This document shows positions 21,545 to 33,204 of a stretch of DNA of 64,000 bases, in pieces. The translations under genes were made by a program, and so were the position numbers. The first letter of the stretch is position 1, and the number at the start of each line of letters is the position of its first letter. The DNA lies in contig CP092870.1 of the NCBI GenBank assembly GCA_030710605.1, positions 53,581,921 through 53,645,920 on the forward strand, in the 5' to 3' direction. The stretch is from Cordylochernes scorpioides (Eukaryota; Arthropoda; Arachnida; Pseudoscorpiones; Chernetidae). The notes beneath the pieces were generated by a model. That model worked only from the letters and a program-made list of their open reading frames with translations. It ran no database searches and was not told the DNA's origin.

Positions 21545-23990
21545 TTACAATGATTTATGAGTGAGGAAGGCTCCACCATCTTGATAGGGTCTTCCTCCAG
21601 ACCAGGAGAGGGTCATCTTAGGCCCCCCGCAACTCCAGGGCCAGGAAGTATTTGTAAATGAAGGTCTTGGCAGATGCCATGATGGCCAAGGCGTTGTTCT
21701 CCAGGTCATGCCCGAAGATCCAGCTCTGCAGGTCAGGGGGCCGCTGGATGATGGTGAAGGCCTCCACGATGACTGGCCTGATCCGCCTACAGGACCAGGA
21801 GCGGTGGGCCAGTGACAGGTCTCCGGACCCACAGGCGATGCAGGACTCCCGGGCTGAGGCCGGATGCTTTGGATGGGGAAGAGCGTGCAGGGCCAGCCGC
21901 ACAGCAACATCGGCATTGTGCCCCGAGTAAGCAGCTCGCCGGAGAGAAGTCCAGCTGATGGAGATGGGGATGCTGACGTGAGGGAGCCACCGGCCCAGAA
22001 GCTGGGTGATGGGAAGTGCAGCCAGGCGTGGACGCTCCAGCATGCGTCTGGCAGTGCGGGTGGTTAGGGGCTGGAGGGGAGTGGCCGTCCCGCGCAGCAC
22101 AATGGCATTCTCGATGTTGTCAACACGGTGGGTGTGGTCCGGTTCTGCTCTGCAAGCCGGCTGCAGAAAGTGGTGAGTGCTGCGACGTCAGCTAGGGTGG
22201 CGCGGGTGGTGCGCATAGGGAGGGATGAAGAGCTGGTGATGTCACCAACGCGCAACCCCGCCTACCGTGATGCGACCAAGAGATCTGGAGGCCGAAGGAA
22301 CCTGCAGTCCCCGATGACATGGAGCTCCTGGAGCTGATGGGGCGGCAGCACTCGGTTGTTCAGCTCCAATATCCCCGAGACGGCCTCCCAGAGCCGGAGG
22401 AGCCTGCGGCGCCGAGGTGGAAGCCAAGTCCCAGATGTCGGAGGAGACAGCCACGTCCCACTCACAGCGAGCCAAGAGTAGGCGTTGAGGCTTCCGCGCA
22501 GCGCGGCTTGCACGCCCTTCAAGCACGCCAGGCGAAGCTGTGTCCCTATGTCCAGGAGTCCGAGGCCGCCCCCGGAGACTGGCCTTGCAAGGACGCCGCT
22601 CGGCATCCAGGCAGTGTGCTGAGGTCCCCAGACAAAGCACACCAGTCGGGTTTGCAGTTTGGCGATGGTGTAGTCTGTGGGCAGGTAGTCGTGTAGATGG
22701 TGCACCACGGCGGATAACACCAGCGAGTTGGCGGCTCTGGCTCGACCGACTAGGGAGAGGCCGCGTGTGAAGAGGACCCACCTCGTTATAGGACCCTCGA
22801 GCAGTACTGGAGATGTTGTTCCTGGGCGGAGGATGACATTGCAGATGTTACATTGCATCCCAGTACACGAAGCTGCTCCGATGTCCAGGAGATGCCAAGC
22901 TGCGCGTCGGTACGGGCTCGTCAGGCGCCGCAACAAAGGCCTCTGCTCTTCGCGAAGTTGACGTCTATTCCGGAGGCGCGCCGAAGTCCTCGAAGATGTT
23001 TCTCACCACGTCGATGAGCTCGTCGCGCCTGATGAGCAGCACGATGTCGTCGGCGTAGGCGAGGAGGTTTCCGGGGCCAAGCGCTCGCTAGAGGCGCACC
23101 AAGAGAGGGCCAGTGGCGAGGCTGAACGAAGCGGCGCTGACGGCGCAGCCCTGCCTCACCCCGTTCAGCAGATGGAAGGGCCTTGTGTGGAGGCCTCCGG
23201 TTCGTACCGCCGCATCCGCTCCGGCATACAGGAGAAGGAACCACTCGATGAAGGCTAGTGGCAGCCGCAAGGAGACCACCAGAGACACTAAAAAGCTTCG
23301 GTCCAGGGTGTCGAATGCCGACTCTAGGTCCGTCGAGATTACAGCCAGCTCCGACCCATTCCTCGTAGCCATGTCGATCTCGTCGGTTATTCTCGCCACG
23401 TTCCAACTAGGAGACCTCCCCGGGACCGCGTATGTCTGCCACCGAGGCACCAAGACGGGGAGATGGGGCCGCAGACGCTGGAGGAGGATGTTGCCCAGGA
23501 GGCGGTAGTCTGCCGTGGGGAGCGAAATCGGCATGTAGGCGCTGAGCCCAGGGCCGCCGTCGGACTTGGGGACGAGGCAGATGGTGCTGCGCCTGATCGA
23601 TGAAGGCAAAGCCCCGCGGAGTTTGGAGGCCTCGAGACGCGCCTGAGAGCCTCGACGAAGAAGGCTTCGTAGGCGATCAGAAACTCGCAGGTCAAGTCCT
23701 TCCACCCGGGAGCCCTTCCGAGCGGTAGTCGGCGGATGGCCGCCGCGATCTCTGCGCCGGTGATAACAGGGCGGATCAGTGGATCATTCTCTTCCAGGGT
23801 GAAGGAGGTAGTCGTCCCCCGGATGAACTCAGCGGCGGCGATGGGGTCGCTGGATTCACGGGCAAAGCGGCGCTGGTAGATGGAGTTTGCTCGTCGTCGC
23901 AGCTCCCCGCCCTCATCCCGGTTGTTCGTGCAGGTGGGCCTTCGGACGCGAAGCGAACGCACAAGGTCGGGCAGCGATTGTTAATCGGCG
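21545..23990 (-). mobile_element. 5'-truncated Tx1/L1-like LINE
   Basis: A GC-rich block, sharply different from its AT-rich flanks, codes on the minus strand for the RT and C-terminal part of an L1/Tx1-type non-LTR retrotransposon. The 3' end is at about 21,545 against Gypsy copy 2. The 5' end is cut at about 23,990, exactly where the 36-bp satellite starts. The upstream endonuclease is missing, as expected from 5' truncation. A related fragment is at 15,310-15,560. Confidence 0.75.
21615..23962 (-). pseudogene. LINE ORF2: reverse transcriptase and C-terminal zinc finger
   Basis: In order on the minus strand: AAIRRLPLGRAPGWKDLTCE, STICLVPKSDGGPGLSAYMP, ISLPTADYRLLGNILLQRL, VISTDLESAFDTLDRSFL (first catalytic Asp), GVRQGCAVSAASF and AYADDIVLLI (YADD at about 23,046-23,057). 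Then come SLVGRARAANSLVLSAVVHH, GLGLLDIGTQLRLACLKGVQ and the C-terminal SCIACGSGDLSLAHRSWSC finger with PPDLQSWIFGHDLE. The series is typical of the L1/Tx1 group, including the long domain after RT. Frame changes near 23,650 and 22,930-22,990, at 22,260 and a stop at 23,088 disable it. Plus-strand frames across this block are shadows. Confidence 0.8.
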
Positions 23991-23999
23991 GCTGACGAT

Positions 24000-26995
24000 A
24001 GAGAATGTTAGAGAGAGGTTGGGTGTTTGAGCGAGGTTGAATGTTAGAGAGAGGTTGGGTGTTTGAACGAGGTTGAATGTAAGAGAGAGGTTGGGTGTTT
24101 GAACGAGGTTGAATGTAAGAGAGAAGTTGGGTGTTTGAACAAGGTTGAATGTAAGAGAGAGGTTGGGTGTTTGAACGAGGTTGAATGTTAGAGAGAAGTT
24201 GGGTGTTTGAACGAGGTTGAATGTAAGAGAGAGGTTGGGTGTTTGAACGAGGTTGAATATTAGAGAGAGGTTGGCTGTTTGAACGAGGTTGAATGTAAGA
24301 GAGAGGTTGGGTGTTTGAACGAGGTTGAATGTTAGAGAGAAGTTGGGTGTTTGAACGAGGTTGGATATTAGAGAGAGGTTGAGTGTTTGAACGAGGTTGG
24401 ATATTAGAGAGAGGTTGGCTGTTTGAACGAGGTTGGGTGTTTGAACGAGGTTGGATATTAGAGAGAGGTTGGCTGTTTGAACGAGGTTGAATGTAGGAGA
24501 GAGGTTGGGTGTTCGAACGAGGTTGAATATTAGAGAGAGGTTGGCTGTTTGAACGAGGTTGGATATTAAAGAGAGGTTGGCTGTTTGAACGAGGTTGAAT
24601 GTAAGAGAGAGGTTGGGTGTTTGAACGAGGTTGAATATTAGAGAGAGGTTGGGTGTTTGAACGAGGTTGGATATTAGAGAGAGGTTGGCTGTTTGAACGA
24701 GGTTGGGTGTTTGAACGAGGTTGGATATTAGAGAGAGGTTGGCTGTTTGAACGAGGTTGAATATTAGAGAGAGGTTGGGTGTTTGAACGAGGTTGGATAT
24801 TAGAGAGAGGTTGGCTGTTTGAACGAGGTTGGATATTAGAGAGAGGTTGGGTGTTTGAACGAGGTTGGATATTAGAGAGAGGTTGGCTGTTTGAACGAGG
24901 TTGGGTGTTTGAACGAGGTTGGATATTAGAGAGAGGTTGGCTGTTTGAACGAGGTTGGATATTAGAGAGAGGTTGGCTGTTTGAAACGATGTTGAATGTA
25001 AGAGAAAGGTTGGCTGTTTGAACGAGGTTGAATGTAAGAGAGAGGTTGGTTGTTTGAACGAGGTTGAATATTAGAGAGAGGTTGGCTGTTTGAACGAGGT
25101 TGAATGTTAGAGAGAGGTTAGGTGTTTGAACGAGGTTGAATATTAGAGAGAGGTTGGCTGTTTGAACGAGGTTGAATATTAGAGAGAGGTTGGCTCTTTG
25201 AAACGAGGTTGAATGTAAGAGAGAGGTTGGGTGTTTGAACGAGGTTGAATGTAAGAGAGAGGTTGGCTGTTTGAACGAGTTTGAATGTAAGAGAGAGGTT
25301 GGGTGTTCGAACGAGGTTGAATATTAGAGAGAGGTTGGCTGTTTGAACGAGGTTGGATATTAGAGAGAGGTTGGCTGTTTGAACGAGGTTGAATGTAAGA
25401 GAGAGGTTGGTTGTTTGAACGAGGTTGAATGTAAGAGAGAGGTTGGGTGTTCGAACGAGGTTGGATGTTAGAGAGAGGTTGGCTGTTTGAACGAGGTTGA
25501 ATATTAGAGAGAGGTTGGCTGTTTGAACGAGGTTGAATATTAGAGAGAGGTTGGCTCTTTGAAACGAGGTTGAATGTAAGAGAGAGGTTGGGTGTTTGAA
25601 CAAGGTTGAATGTAAGAGAGAGGTTGGGTGTTTGAACAAGGTTGAATATTAGAGAGAGGTTGGGTGTTTGAACGAGGTTGGATGTTAGAGAGAGGTTGGC
25701 TGTTTGAACGAGGTTGAATGTAAGAGAGAGGTTGGGTGTTTGAACAAGGTTGAATGTAAGAGAGAGGTTGGGGGTTTGAACAAGGTTGAATATTAGAGAG
25801 AGGTTGGGTGTTTGAACGAGGTTGGATGTTAGAGAGAGGTTGGCTGTTTGAACGAGGTTGAATGTAAGAGAGAGGTTGGGTGTTTGAACGAGGTTGGATA
25901 TTAAAGAGAGGTTGGCTGTTTGAACGAGTTTGGGTGTTCGAACGAGGTTGAATGTAAGAGAGAGGTTGGGTGTTTTAACGAAGTTGAATGTAAGAGAGAG
26001 GTTGGGGGTTTGAACAAGGTTGAATATTAGAGAGAGGTTGGCTGTTTGAACGAGGTTGGATATTAGAGAGAAGTTGGCTCTTTGAAACGAGGGCGAATGT
26101 AAGAGAGAGGTTGGCTGTTTGAACGAAGTTGAATGTAAGAGAGAGGTTGGGTGTTCGAACGAGGTTGAATGTTAGAGAGAGGTTGGCTGTTTGAACGAGG
26201 TTGAATGTAAGAAAGAGGTTGGGTGTTTGAACAAGGTTGAATGTAAGAGAGAGGTTGGGTGTTTGAACAAGGTTGGATATTAGAGAGAGGTTGGCTGTTT
26301 GAACGAGGTTGAATATTAGAGAGAGGTTGGCTCTTTGAAACGAGGTTGAATGTAAGAGAGAGGTTGGGTGTTTGAACGAGGTTGGATGTTAGAGAGAGGT
26401 TGGGTGTTTGAACGAGGTTGAATGTAAGAGAGAGGTTGGGGGTTTGAACGAGGTTGAATATTAGAGAGAGGTTGGATGTTTGAACGAGGTTGGATGTTAG
26501 AGAGAGGTTGGGTGTTTGAACGAGGTTTAATGTAAGAGAGAGGTTGGGGGTTTGAACAAGGTTGAATATTAGAGAGAGGTTGGGTGTTTGAACGAGGTTG
26601 GATGTTAGAGAGAGGTTGGGTGTTTGAACGAGGTTTAATGTAAGAGAGAGGTTGGGTGTTTGAACAAGGTTGGATATTAGAGAGAGGTTGGCTGTTTGAA
26701 CGAGGTTGAATATTAGAGAGAGGTTGGCTCTTTGAAACGAGGTTGAATGTAAGAGAGAAGTTGGGTGTTTGAACAAGGTTGAATATTAGAGAGAGGTTGG
26801 CTGTTTGAACGAGGTTGGATATTAGAGAGAGGTTGGCTCTTTGAAACGAGGGCGAATGTAAGAGAGAGGTTGGCTGTTTGAACGAGGTTGAATGTAAGAG
26901 AGAGGTTGGGGGTTTGACCGAGGTGGGATTTTAGAGAGAGGTTGGGTGTTTGAACTAGGTTGGATGTTAGAAAGACGTTGAATGTTGAACTAAGT
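24000..26995. repeat. 36-bp satellite array, about 3 kb
   Basis: About 80 copies of a 36-bp unit made of two related 18-bp halves, gaggttgggtgtttgaac and gaggttgaatgttagaga. Variants alternate in the halves (ggatatta, gaatgtaa; gctgtttg, gggtgtttg). A rarer variant with ctctttgaaacgag recurs near 25,191, 25,552, 26,075, 26,328, 26,725 and 26,833. In places only one half is present (for example about 24,430, 24,700, 24,890), so the register slips by 18 bp. Because 36 is divisible by 3, frames stay open on both strands; the resulting 12-residue repeat peptides are not taken as genes. Copies decay after 26,930. Confidence 0.95.
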
Positions 26996-26999
26996 TAGG

Positions 27000-27870
27000 T
27001 GTTTAAGAGAAGTTGGGCGTCGGAATGAGAGTGGATGTTAAAGAGAGGTTAGTGTCCTAACTAGTCCTGCAGAAGAATTAACACTCGAAAAGTTACCGCA
27101 TTTTAATAATGGAACAATACAATTCGTCCTTTACCTTTCACATATAAGTTACATGTATAGTTAGGTATTACTCTGGGGTAACCACATGTTTTTTAAGTTT
27201 TCATTAAACTTTGATTTCAGTTAAAAGTGTTTAAATAATAAAATTGATCTCTGAGAGAAAAATTTAATTGAAAAAAAGGATGTCCATCACTACAAAAACA
27301 ATAAATGTTTCAAAAAAAATCCCAGCTTCTTCTTTATTGTGAAATTTTCTTCAAAAATGTTTGACAATTCATTTACTTTTCAACACATATATACGTTCTT
27401 TTTTCAAATTTGAATAAGCATGTTGCCATAATGGTACTACAATTTGAATTCTTCACACGCTCAATGCTTAACGGCAAATTTATAAAAGCTATTGAACAAT
27501 ACAGAGTACATTGGTCATGAAGGTGATTGTCCAGAAAGAGGAAAAAGGAAAACAAATATATCTTCAAGGAAAAACACACGCCTTATCTAAAATAGATAAA
27601 ATTAAAATAGAATAGAAATAACGAAGAAAGATATGGATTTCTCAAATATCAAAACGAAGAAAGTTAATATTAGTAAGTCATTAGTAATGAAATCGTCTCT
27701 ATTTTTATTTTTGTTGTTTTTAGACCATATTCCACTTTAGATGAAGCACCATTCAAATTGTCTATATGGTTAGAAAACACGCCGAGGTTGTTATTTCCCA
27801 TTTCGTCCTAACTTGTTGATGCAATTCTACATTCTTCTTAGAATATCCAGGTATTCCAAGTGTATTTACT
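27000..27870. other. AT-rich spacer
   Basis: No coding or repeat structure beyond the last decayed satellite units near 27,050. Confidence 0.5.
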
Positions 27871-27879
27871 CACATTGCA

Positions 27880-28195
27880 ATTTAGGGATTCGGTGGAAGG
27901 ATGGTCTAAACCGTTGGGTTTCGACCGCTACGACCCGGGTTCGATTCCCGCATTGGTCACTTTTTTCTGATTTAAATAAAAATTCTCCTAGAGTTCCCGA
28001 TTATTTCAAATGTCTAACCCCATCACAGCGAGTGCACGTAACCAAATGGGGCTCTGGTACATTTGTAAGTGCAAAGTCTAACTGCTTTTCACATGTGTAG
28101 ACATTTGATGCACTTACAGTAAAAGCAATCGCCTACTTCTACCCACCATGATTTTCATAGCTTGTACAAGGGGTAAGCAAAAATAAATAAATAAA
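27880..28195 (+). mobile_element. tRNA-derived SINE, most complete copy
   Basis: A tRNA-like head has an A-box-like ggtggaaggatggtctaaac and a clear B box, gggttcgattcccgc (about 27,938-27,952). The body follows (ccccatcacagcgagtgcac, cacatgtgtagacatttgat, cttctacccaccatg), ending in an aaataaataaataaata tail. Related body pieces occur at 15,170-15,285, 15,690-15,935, 34,400-34,570, 38,690-38,830 and 39,955-40,060. This is a Pol III-type retroposon, mobilised by a LINE in trans. Confidence 0.7.
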
Positions 28196-28199
28196 TAAC

Positions 28200-28488
28200 A
28201 TTGAAACTTCAGATATTTTGTGAATGTTTTATTTTTAGAATGTTTTTATCATTTTTTTAGTGCTAATTTGATATTCTTAAATCAAACTTTTTAAAGCATT
28301 TTTATTGATATGAATTCGAAAAATGGTAAAGAAAGTTTAAAATTATTAATAATTGTAACACTATATATAATAAATGATATTTATACAAATCTTATACTGC
28401 AATGAATACCATTTGAATGGTTATTTATAATTTCCAGCGATAGAGATGTGTGGCATAAAATTGATGATGATATTCGAAATTGAAAGTA
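28200..28488. other. AT-rich spacer
   Basis: Nothing recognisable was found between the SINE tail and the MITE. Confidence 0.5.
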
Positions 28489-28490
28489 TA

Positions 28491-28667
28491 CAGTTAAACC
28501 TGTCTATAGCGCACCCTCTAAATAGAGCCTCCCTCTCTATAGCGCCTGATTTTAAATACGTATTACAATGTGATTTACATTAAAAGTGACCTGTCTATAG
28601 CACCTTCTCTCTATAGCACCCCATTTTGGTGAGTCCCAAGAGGGGGCGCTATAGACAGGTTTAACTG
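28491..28667. mobile_element. pogo/Tigger-type MITE with perfect TIRs and TA duplication
   Basis: A 177-bp element bounded by TA on both sides (28,489-28,490 and 28,668-28,669). The 22-bp ends are exact reverse complements: it starts cagttaaacctgtctatagc and ends with the complement, and the match continues to 29 bp with one mismatch. The cagttaaacc start is typical of pogo/Tigger TIRs. There is no coding capacity, so it would need a transposase supplied in trans. The perfect TIRs suggest a fairly young copy. Confidence 0.9.
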
Positions 28668-28829
28668 TATAAAATATAATTGGCTAAAATAAAACGTTGG
28701 TCAAATTCAAACGGATGACAAAAATCATATTCCGGTTTTCATCTTAATTTCTATTCTAATGATCCTATCGTTCAAAATACGTAGTGAAAGTTTTTTGCTC
28801 TCTTAAGCGTGCTGTAAGCTTTATCTCAA

Positions 28830-29060
28830 CAACAAAAAAAAACTGGTCTTTGGGGCATCCTGAAAAAAATCATAAAACGGGTATTTAAGGCCGGAAGGGT
28901 GTAAGAACACTAAACTATGCGAAAAATAGTACAAAAGTGAAATTGTACTGGTATCAGGCGGATAAATTAATAAAAAATTATTTCCTGATCGTAAAACTAA
29001 ATGTTTCTGATGGCTTGCGTCATCTTTCAGAATGAGCGTTTTTATTTGAAAGATCATTTT
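28830..29060 (+). repeat. Dispersed repeat family B, copy 1
   Basis: Shares ctggtctttggggcatcctg, gcgaaaaatagtacaaa, gtgaaattgtactggtatca and tgatggcttgcgtcatct with copies at 40,180-40,510 (inverted), 42,080-42,260, 42,290-42,620 and 42,640-42,790. Non-coding; class not determined. Confidence 0.6.
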
Positions 29061-29083
29061 GTACAATAAAATAAGATGTTGAT

Positions 29084-29340
29084 AGTAGTGCCCATCAAGT
29101 CGATTTCGACTTTTGGCGACTATATAGACAAATATTCTTCATTTTGTGATCTGTAGGGGGCTATCACTCGCTGCTCATCTAGTAAGCTTACAGTAGCTTC
29201 CTTGACACCTTTCAGCCATCTTATTGCAGGTTTTCTTCTCTTTCTTCTTTCTATAATTTTTCCCAGCATCAACATCTCTTCTAAACCATTTTCTGTTACT
29301 ATCTGTCCGAAGTATATAAGTAAGCCTTTGTTAGTATATT
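29084..29340 (-). pseudogene. LINE ORF C-terminal tail (RTE-like)
   Basis: The minus strand reads EMLMLGKIIERRKRRKPAIR, then WLKGVKEATVSLLDEQ, and ends near SPKVEIDLMGT. This resembles the basic C-terminus (GKIxGRRxRxRxxxxWL) of RTE-type and related endonuclease/RT proteins of arthropods. The final 60 bp recur at 37,355-37,420. Too short to class firmly. Confidence 0.5.
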
Positions 29341-29389
29341 TGGGATTTTAGGGAAAAGGTTTGATACAATTTCAACCATTTTCCATATT

Positions 29390-30790
29390 AACAATGGTTG
29401 ATAAGGAATATAATAGTTAGTCGACTGGTATCCCAACAATGAAATGATTAATAACAATGGTGGATAAGGAATATAATTGTTAGTCGATTGGTATCCCAAC
29501 AATGAATGAGATATAACAATGGTTGATAAAAAATATAATAGTTAGTCGATTGGTATCCCAACAATCAATAATATATAACAATGGTTGATAAGGAATATAA
29601 TAGATAGTCGATTGGTATCCCAACAATGAATGAGATATAACATTGATTGATAAGGAATAAAATAGTTATTAATTGGTATCCCAACAATGAAATGATAAAT
29701 AACAATGGTTGATAAGGAATATAATAGTTAGTCGATTGGTATCCCATCAATTAAATTATTAATAACAATGGTCGATAAGGAATATAATTGTTAGTCAATT
29801 GGTATCCCAACAATGAATGAGATATAACAATGGTTTTAGGGAATATAATATTTAGTCTATTGATATCCCAACAATGAAATGAAATACAGCAATAGTTGAT
29901 TAGGAATATGATAGTTAGCCAATTGGTATTCCAACACAATGAAATATGATATAACAATGGTTGATAAAGAATATAATAGTTTGTCGATTGGCATCCCAAC
30001 AATGAAATGGGAAATAACAGTAGTTGTTAAAGAATTATAATAGTTAGTTGATTGGGGGAAAATCCCTACAATAAAATTATATATAACAATGGTTGAAAAG
30101 GAATATAATAGTTAGCAATTGGTATCCCAACAATGAATGAAATATAACAATAGCTGTTAAAGAATGGTTAGACGATTGGCATCCTAACAATGAAATGAGA
30201 TATAACAATGGTTAATATGATGAATATAATAGTTAGTTGATTATTATCCCAACAATGAAATAAGATATAACAATCATGTATAAAAATATAATAGTTAGTC
30301 GATTGACATACCAAAGATATAACAATAGTTTATAAAGTATATAATAGTCGATTAGTACCTCAAAAGTGAAAATGAGATATAACAATAGTGGAAAAAATAA
30401 TAGAATAGTTAGTCGTTTGGTATTCCAACAATGAAATGAGATATAACAATAGTGAATAAATAATATAATAGTTAGTCGTTTTGCATCCCAACAATGAATA
30501 AAATATATAACAATAGTTTATAAATAATATAATAGTCAATTAGTATCTCAACAGTAAAAATGAAATATACCAATAGTGGATAAGAATATAATAGCTAGTC
30601 GATTGGTATTCCAACAATGAAATGAGATATAACAATAATGGATAAAGAATATAATAGTCGAATTGTATCCCAACAATGAAATCATATATAACAATGGTGT
30701 TGATATGGAATATAACAGTTAACCAATTGATATTTAAACAAATTTCAAATATAACAATTAATTGTGTGGGGTAAACTAGCATTCGAATAA
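29390..30790. repeat. Degenerate tandem array, about 62-bp unit
   Basis: Repeating phrases tggtatcccaacaatgaa, atataacaatggttgataag and gaatataatagttagtcgat recur about every 61-63 bp, roughly 22 times, with increasing divergence and deletions to the right. Minus-strand frames give repeated tyrosine-rich peptides (MLGYQSTNYYIPY...) that I regard as by-products of the repeat. Confidence 0.85.
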
Positions 30791-30799
30791 TTGACACGA

Positions 30800-31110
30800 T
30801 ACACAACATTGTTATAAACTCTAAAAATGGTTTTAAAAATAAAGTGGTACTAACATTCTGCTAATTGATATCGACACAATGAATTCGTAAATTTATAAAT
30901 CTAATTGCCATCTATCGGTAAAATCTATCACAAATAAATTTACTGGTAATGTGTTTCTTTTCAATATTATTGAAATGGTAAATGTAACCTTGTAATAAAG
31001 ATAGTATAGCTTCTTTATATGTCTACTTTGATGTTGCTTTGTGTCTCTATGACATCTACAATAATTAAAAAAAAAAAGAAATAAATTATTTCGAATTTTT
31101 CACTTAAATA
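30800..31110. other. AT-rich spacer
   Basis: Non-coding. The phrase caaataaatttactggtaatg near 30,930 recurs at about 32,215. Confidence 0.4.
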
Positions 31111-31119
31111 TATTTCGAA

Positions 31120-31400
31120 TTTGTTGACTTTGCTTAGACTTTTCAAAGAAACTGATTCCAAAAATATTAATCAAACGTTATTGATTTACAAGAGAGAGGA
31201 CAAAAAAAAAGAGAAACTTATAACATTGTAAACAACAAGAATTTTTTTTACGGTTAGCTTCTACTTACTTGTGATCTCACACGCATACTCTGTGGGGGAA
31301 CAATTAATTAATTAAACATAAAGCATATATTCAAAAGAACCAAATTATATTAAACATATTTAAAATAAAATTATTTATAGATAATAGCAGAAAAATATTC
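31120..31400 (-). repeat. Dispersed repeat family C, inverted copy
   Basis: The reverse complement matches 16,300-16,580 (see that entry). Confidence 0.55.
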
Positions 31401-31859
31401 ATACATCTGTATAGGTATACAATTGTTCAGGTAAATAAAAAAACAATTTTAAATGATTTTTCATCGATTTTTATAAAACTGGAATATACCAGCTTGTTTC
31501 TCGTTGGCAAAGATGTATTTTGATTAATAAAGGTTTGTTTGTAACAAGTTATTGCTTTTTAAAGTTGTACCTATAAATAGGCCATATTTTTGCATCAACT
31601 TAATAGGTATTTTTAAAATGCATTCCACATAATCCCATTTTACAAGTTCTGGTACAATTCTGTTTAACAATCCTACAGAACCTATAATAAATGAAGAGAT
31701 GAAACTATTCCTAAATCCAAATTAAAAGTTTAGGAAAAATTAGGGTTTAGAATTCATATTTTAATTTAGTTTCAAATAAAATTTTGTGCGCGCTATCGAA
31801 AGAGAATAAATATATAAATCAAAGAGAAAGATAAGAATTGTATAAGGTTTCTAGAGATG

Positions 31860-32028
31860 TGTGTGTTTCTTTTCATATTTTTATTGCAATCTCAAACTTT
31901 CGACCATTCTACAGGAGTACAAAATTAACAATAATAAAACGCCATTATTGTTCATTTTGTACTTCTGTAGAAGGGTGGAAATGCCCGAAAGCTTGAGATT
32001 TCAATAAATATCAAAAGAAACTCATCTT
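31860..32028. mobile_element. Fold-back element
   Basis: Arms of about 75 bp are imperfect reverse complements: gcaatctcaaactttcg on the left against cgaaagcttgagatttc on the right, and tacaggagtacaaaatta against attttgtacttctgta. The whole could form one hairpin. No target duplication is evident. Confidence 0.6.
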
Positions 32029-32039
32029 CAGAAACCGGT

Positions 32040-32970
32040 TTCATTATTTAATTAACATCCAAAAGATTCATATCTATTGTAGAGAGAGAATAAGAAGAAA
32101 CTTCCAATATATTTCCTTAATAATGAAAATAAAAAAATTGCAAAAATTTAATTTCAGATTTATAATTTTGCATATAAAATATATATCCAACATATTTTTC
32201 TTTAAAATTTTACACAAATAAATTTACTGGCAATGCGTTTCTTTTTTTTTTTTTTATTTGTGTAAAATTTTAACGATAGAGGGCAATAAAATTTAATTTA
32301 CTAATATATTTTTCTTTATTTATTAGTCAACCAGGCGCGATATTCTAGTATATACGCCTATTACAGATGAAACAAACAAAAAACAACACAAACAAATTGA
32401 AACTTAGAATAAAATATTTACAAATTTACATGTATTAATCGACAGAAAACATAAAATGTATATAGATAAAGTGGCTGATGTTAAAGAGATAAATAATTTA
32501 GATCAGGGAACAATCGATGTCTCACTTCTTGTAAAGTTCGGACAGCCATAGATAAGGTGAATCTCTAATATCTTGGCATATTTTCATTCTAAAATATTCC
32601 TTAAAACTTTCTTCAATCTTTAAATTGTTCTTTTCGAATACACTACTTCACAAACGATTAAGTTTAACTAAATTTGCTTACCAACCCATTGTACATATTT
32701 CAATTATGTTGATATTTTTTCTTTTTTTTTTATCTAATTAAATCGCATACTAATTCTTGTACATATTTCAAATATCTTTTCTTTTTTAGTTTAGTTTACC
32801 TTTAAATTGCAAATGTCCTTAGGTGGAAATAACGTTTTAAGTCGAAATAAAATAGATAAGGTAAAGGACAGTTTGTTCAGTTTCTCTGCAGGAATAATTT
32901 GGTGTTCTTGAAAGACCTCTTTTATGTGAATATTTGTAGATGAACTACATATAGAAGACATATATAGTAT
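32040..32970. other. AT-rich region with a LINE/SINE-type tail
   Basis: No genes. At about 32,315-32,360 tttatttattagtcaaccag followed by gcgcgatattc resembles, in reverse, the 3' tails at 37,935 and 38,895. Open frames here are AT-driven. Confidence 0.4.
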
Positions 32971-32974
32971 TAGA

Positions 32975-33110
32975 TAGTAAAAAGGCATATATTGGATTGA
33001 ATAAAATATTTATTTGCCAATATTTCGGTTGGCTGAACGCCAACTTTTATCGAGGCATTACATTTTTGTAAACACAAACTCAGCGCCGCATAGTGTTATA
33101 ATATCACAGT
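32975..33110. mobile_element. MITE family D, half copy
   Basis: Contains aaaaaggcatatattggatt, caatatttcggttggctgaa and cgccaacttttatcgaggca, matching the left arm of the complete palindromic copy at 33,205-33,441. Confidence 0.6.
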
Positions 33111-33204
33111 TGAAATAATTTTAAAAATACAAAGTAGGTGGGGGGAATTTGTGCATGAAAATTTATTATGAAAATTACAATCAAAATATATATAGTATTT
33201 ATGA

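Noticed and set aside
21658..23508. Plus-strand open frames of up to 131 codons in the GC-rich block
   Set aside because: High GC removes stops; the minus strand encodes the LINE with RT motifs.
24779..26776. Long open frames in the 36-bp array on both strands
   Set aside because: They arise because the period is divisible by 3 and the unit lacks stops; peptides are pure repeats without a domain.
29299..30809. Tyrosine-rich repeat proteins on the minus strand
   Set aside because: Products of the degenerate 62-bp array; frames break between units.
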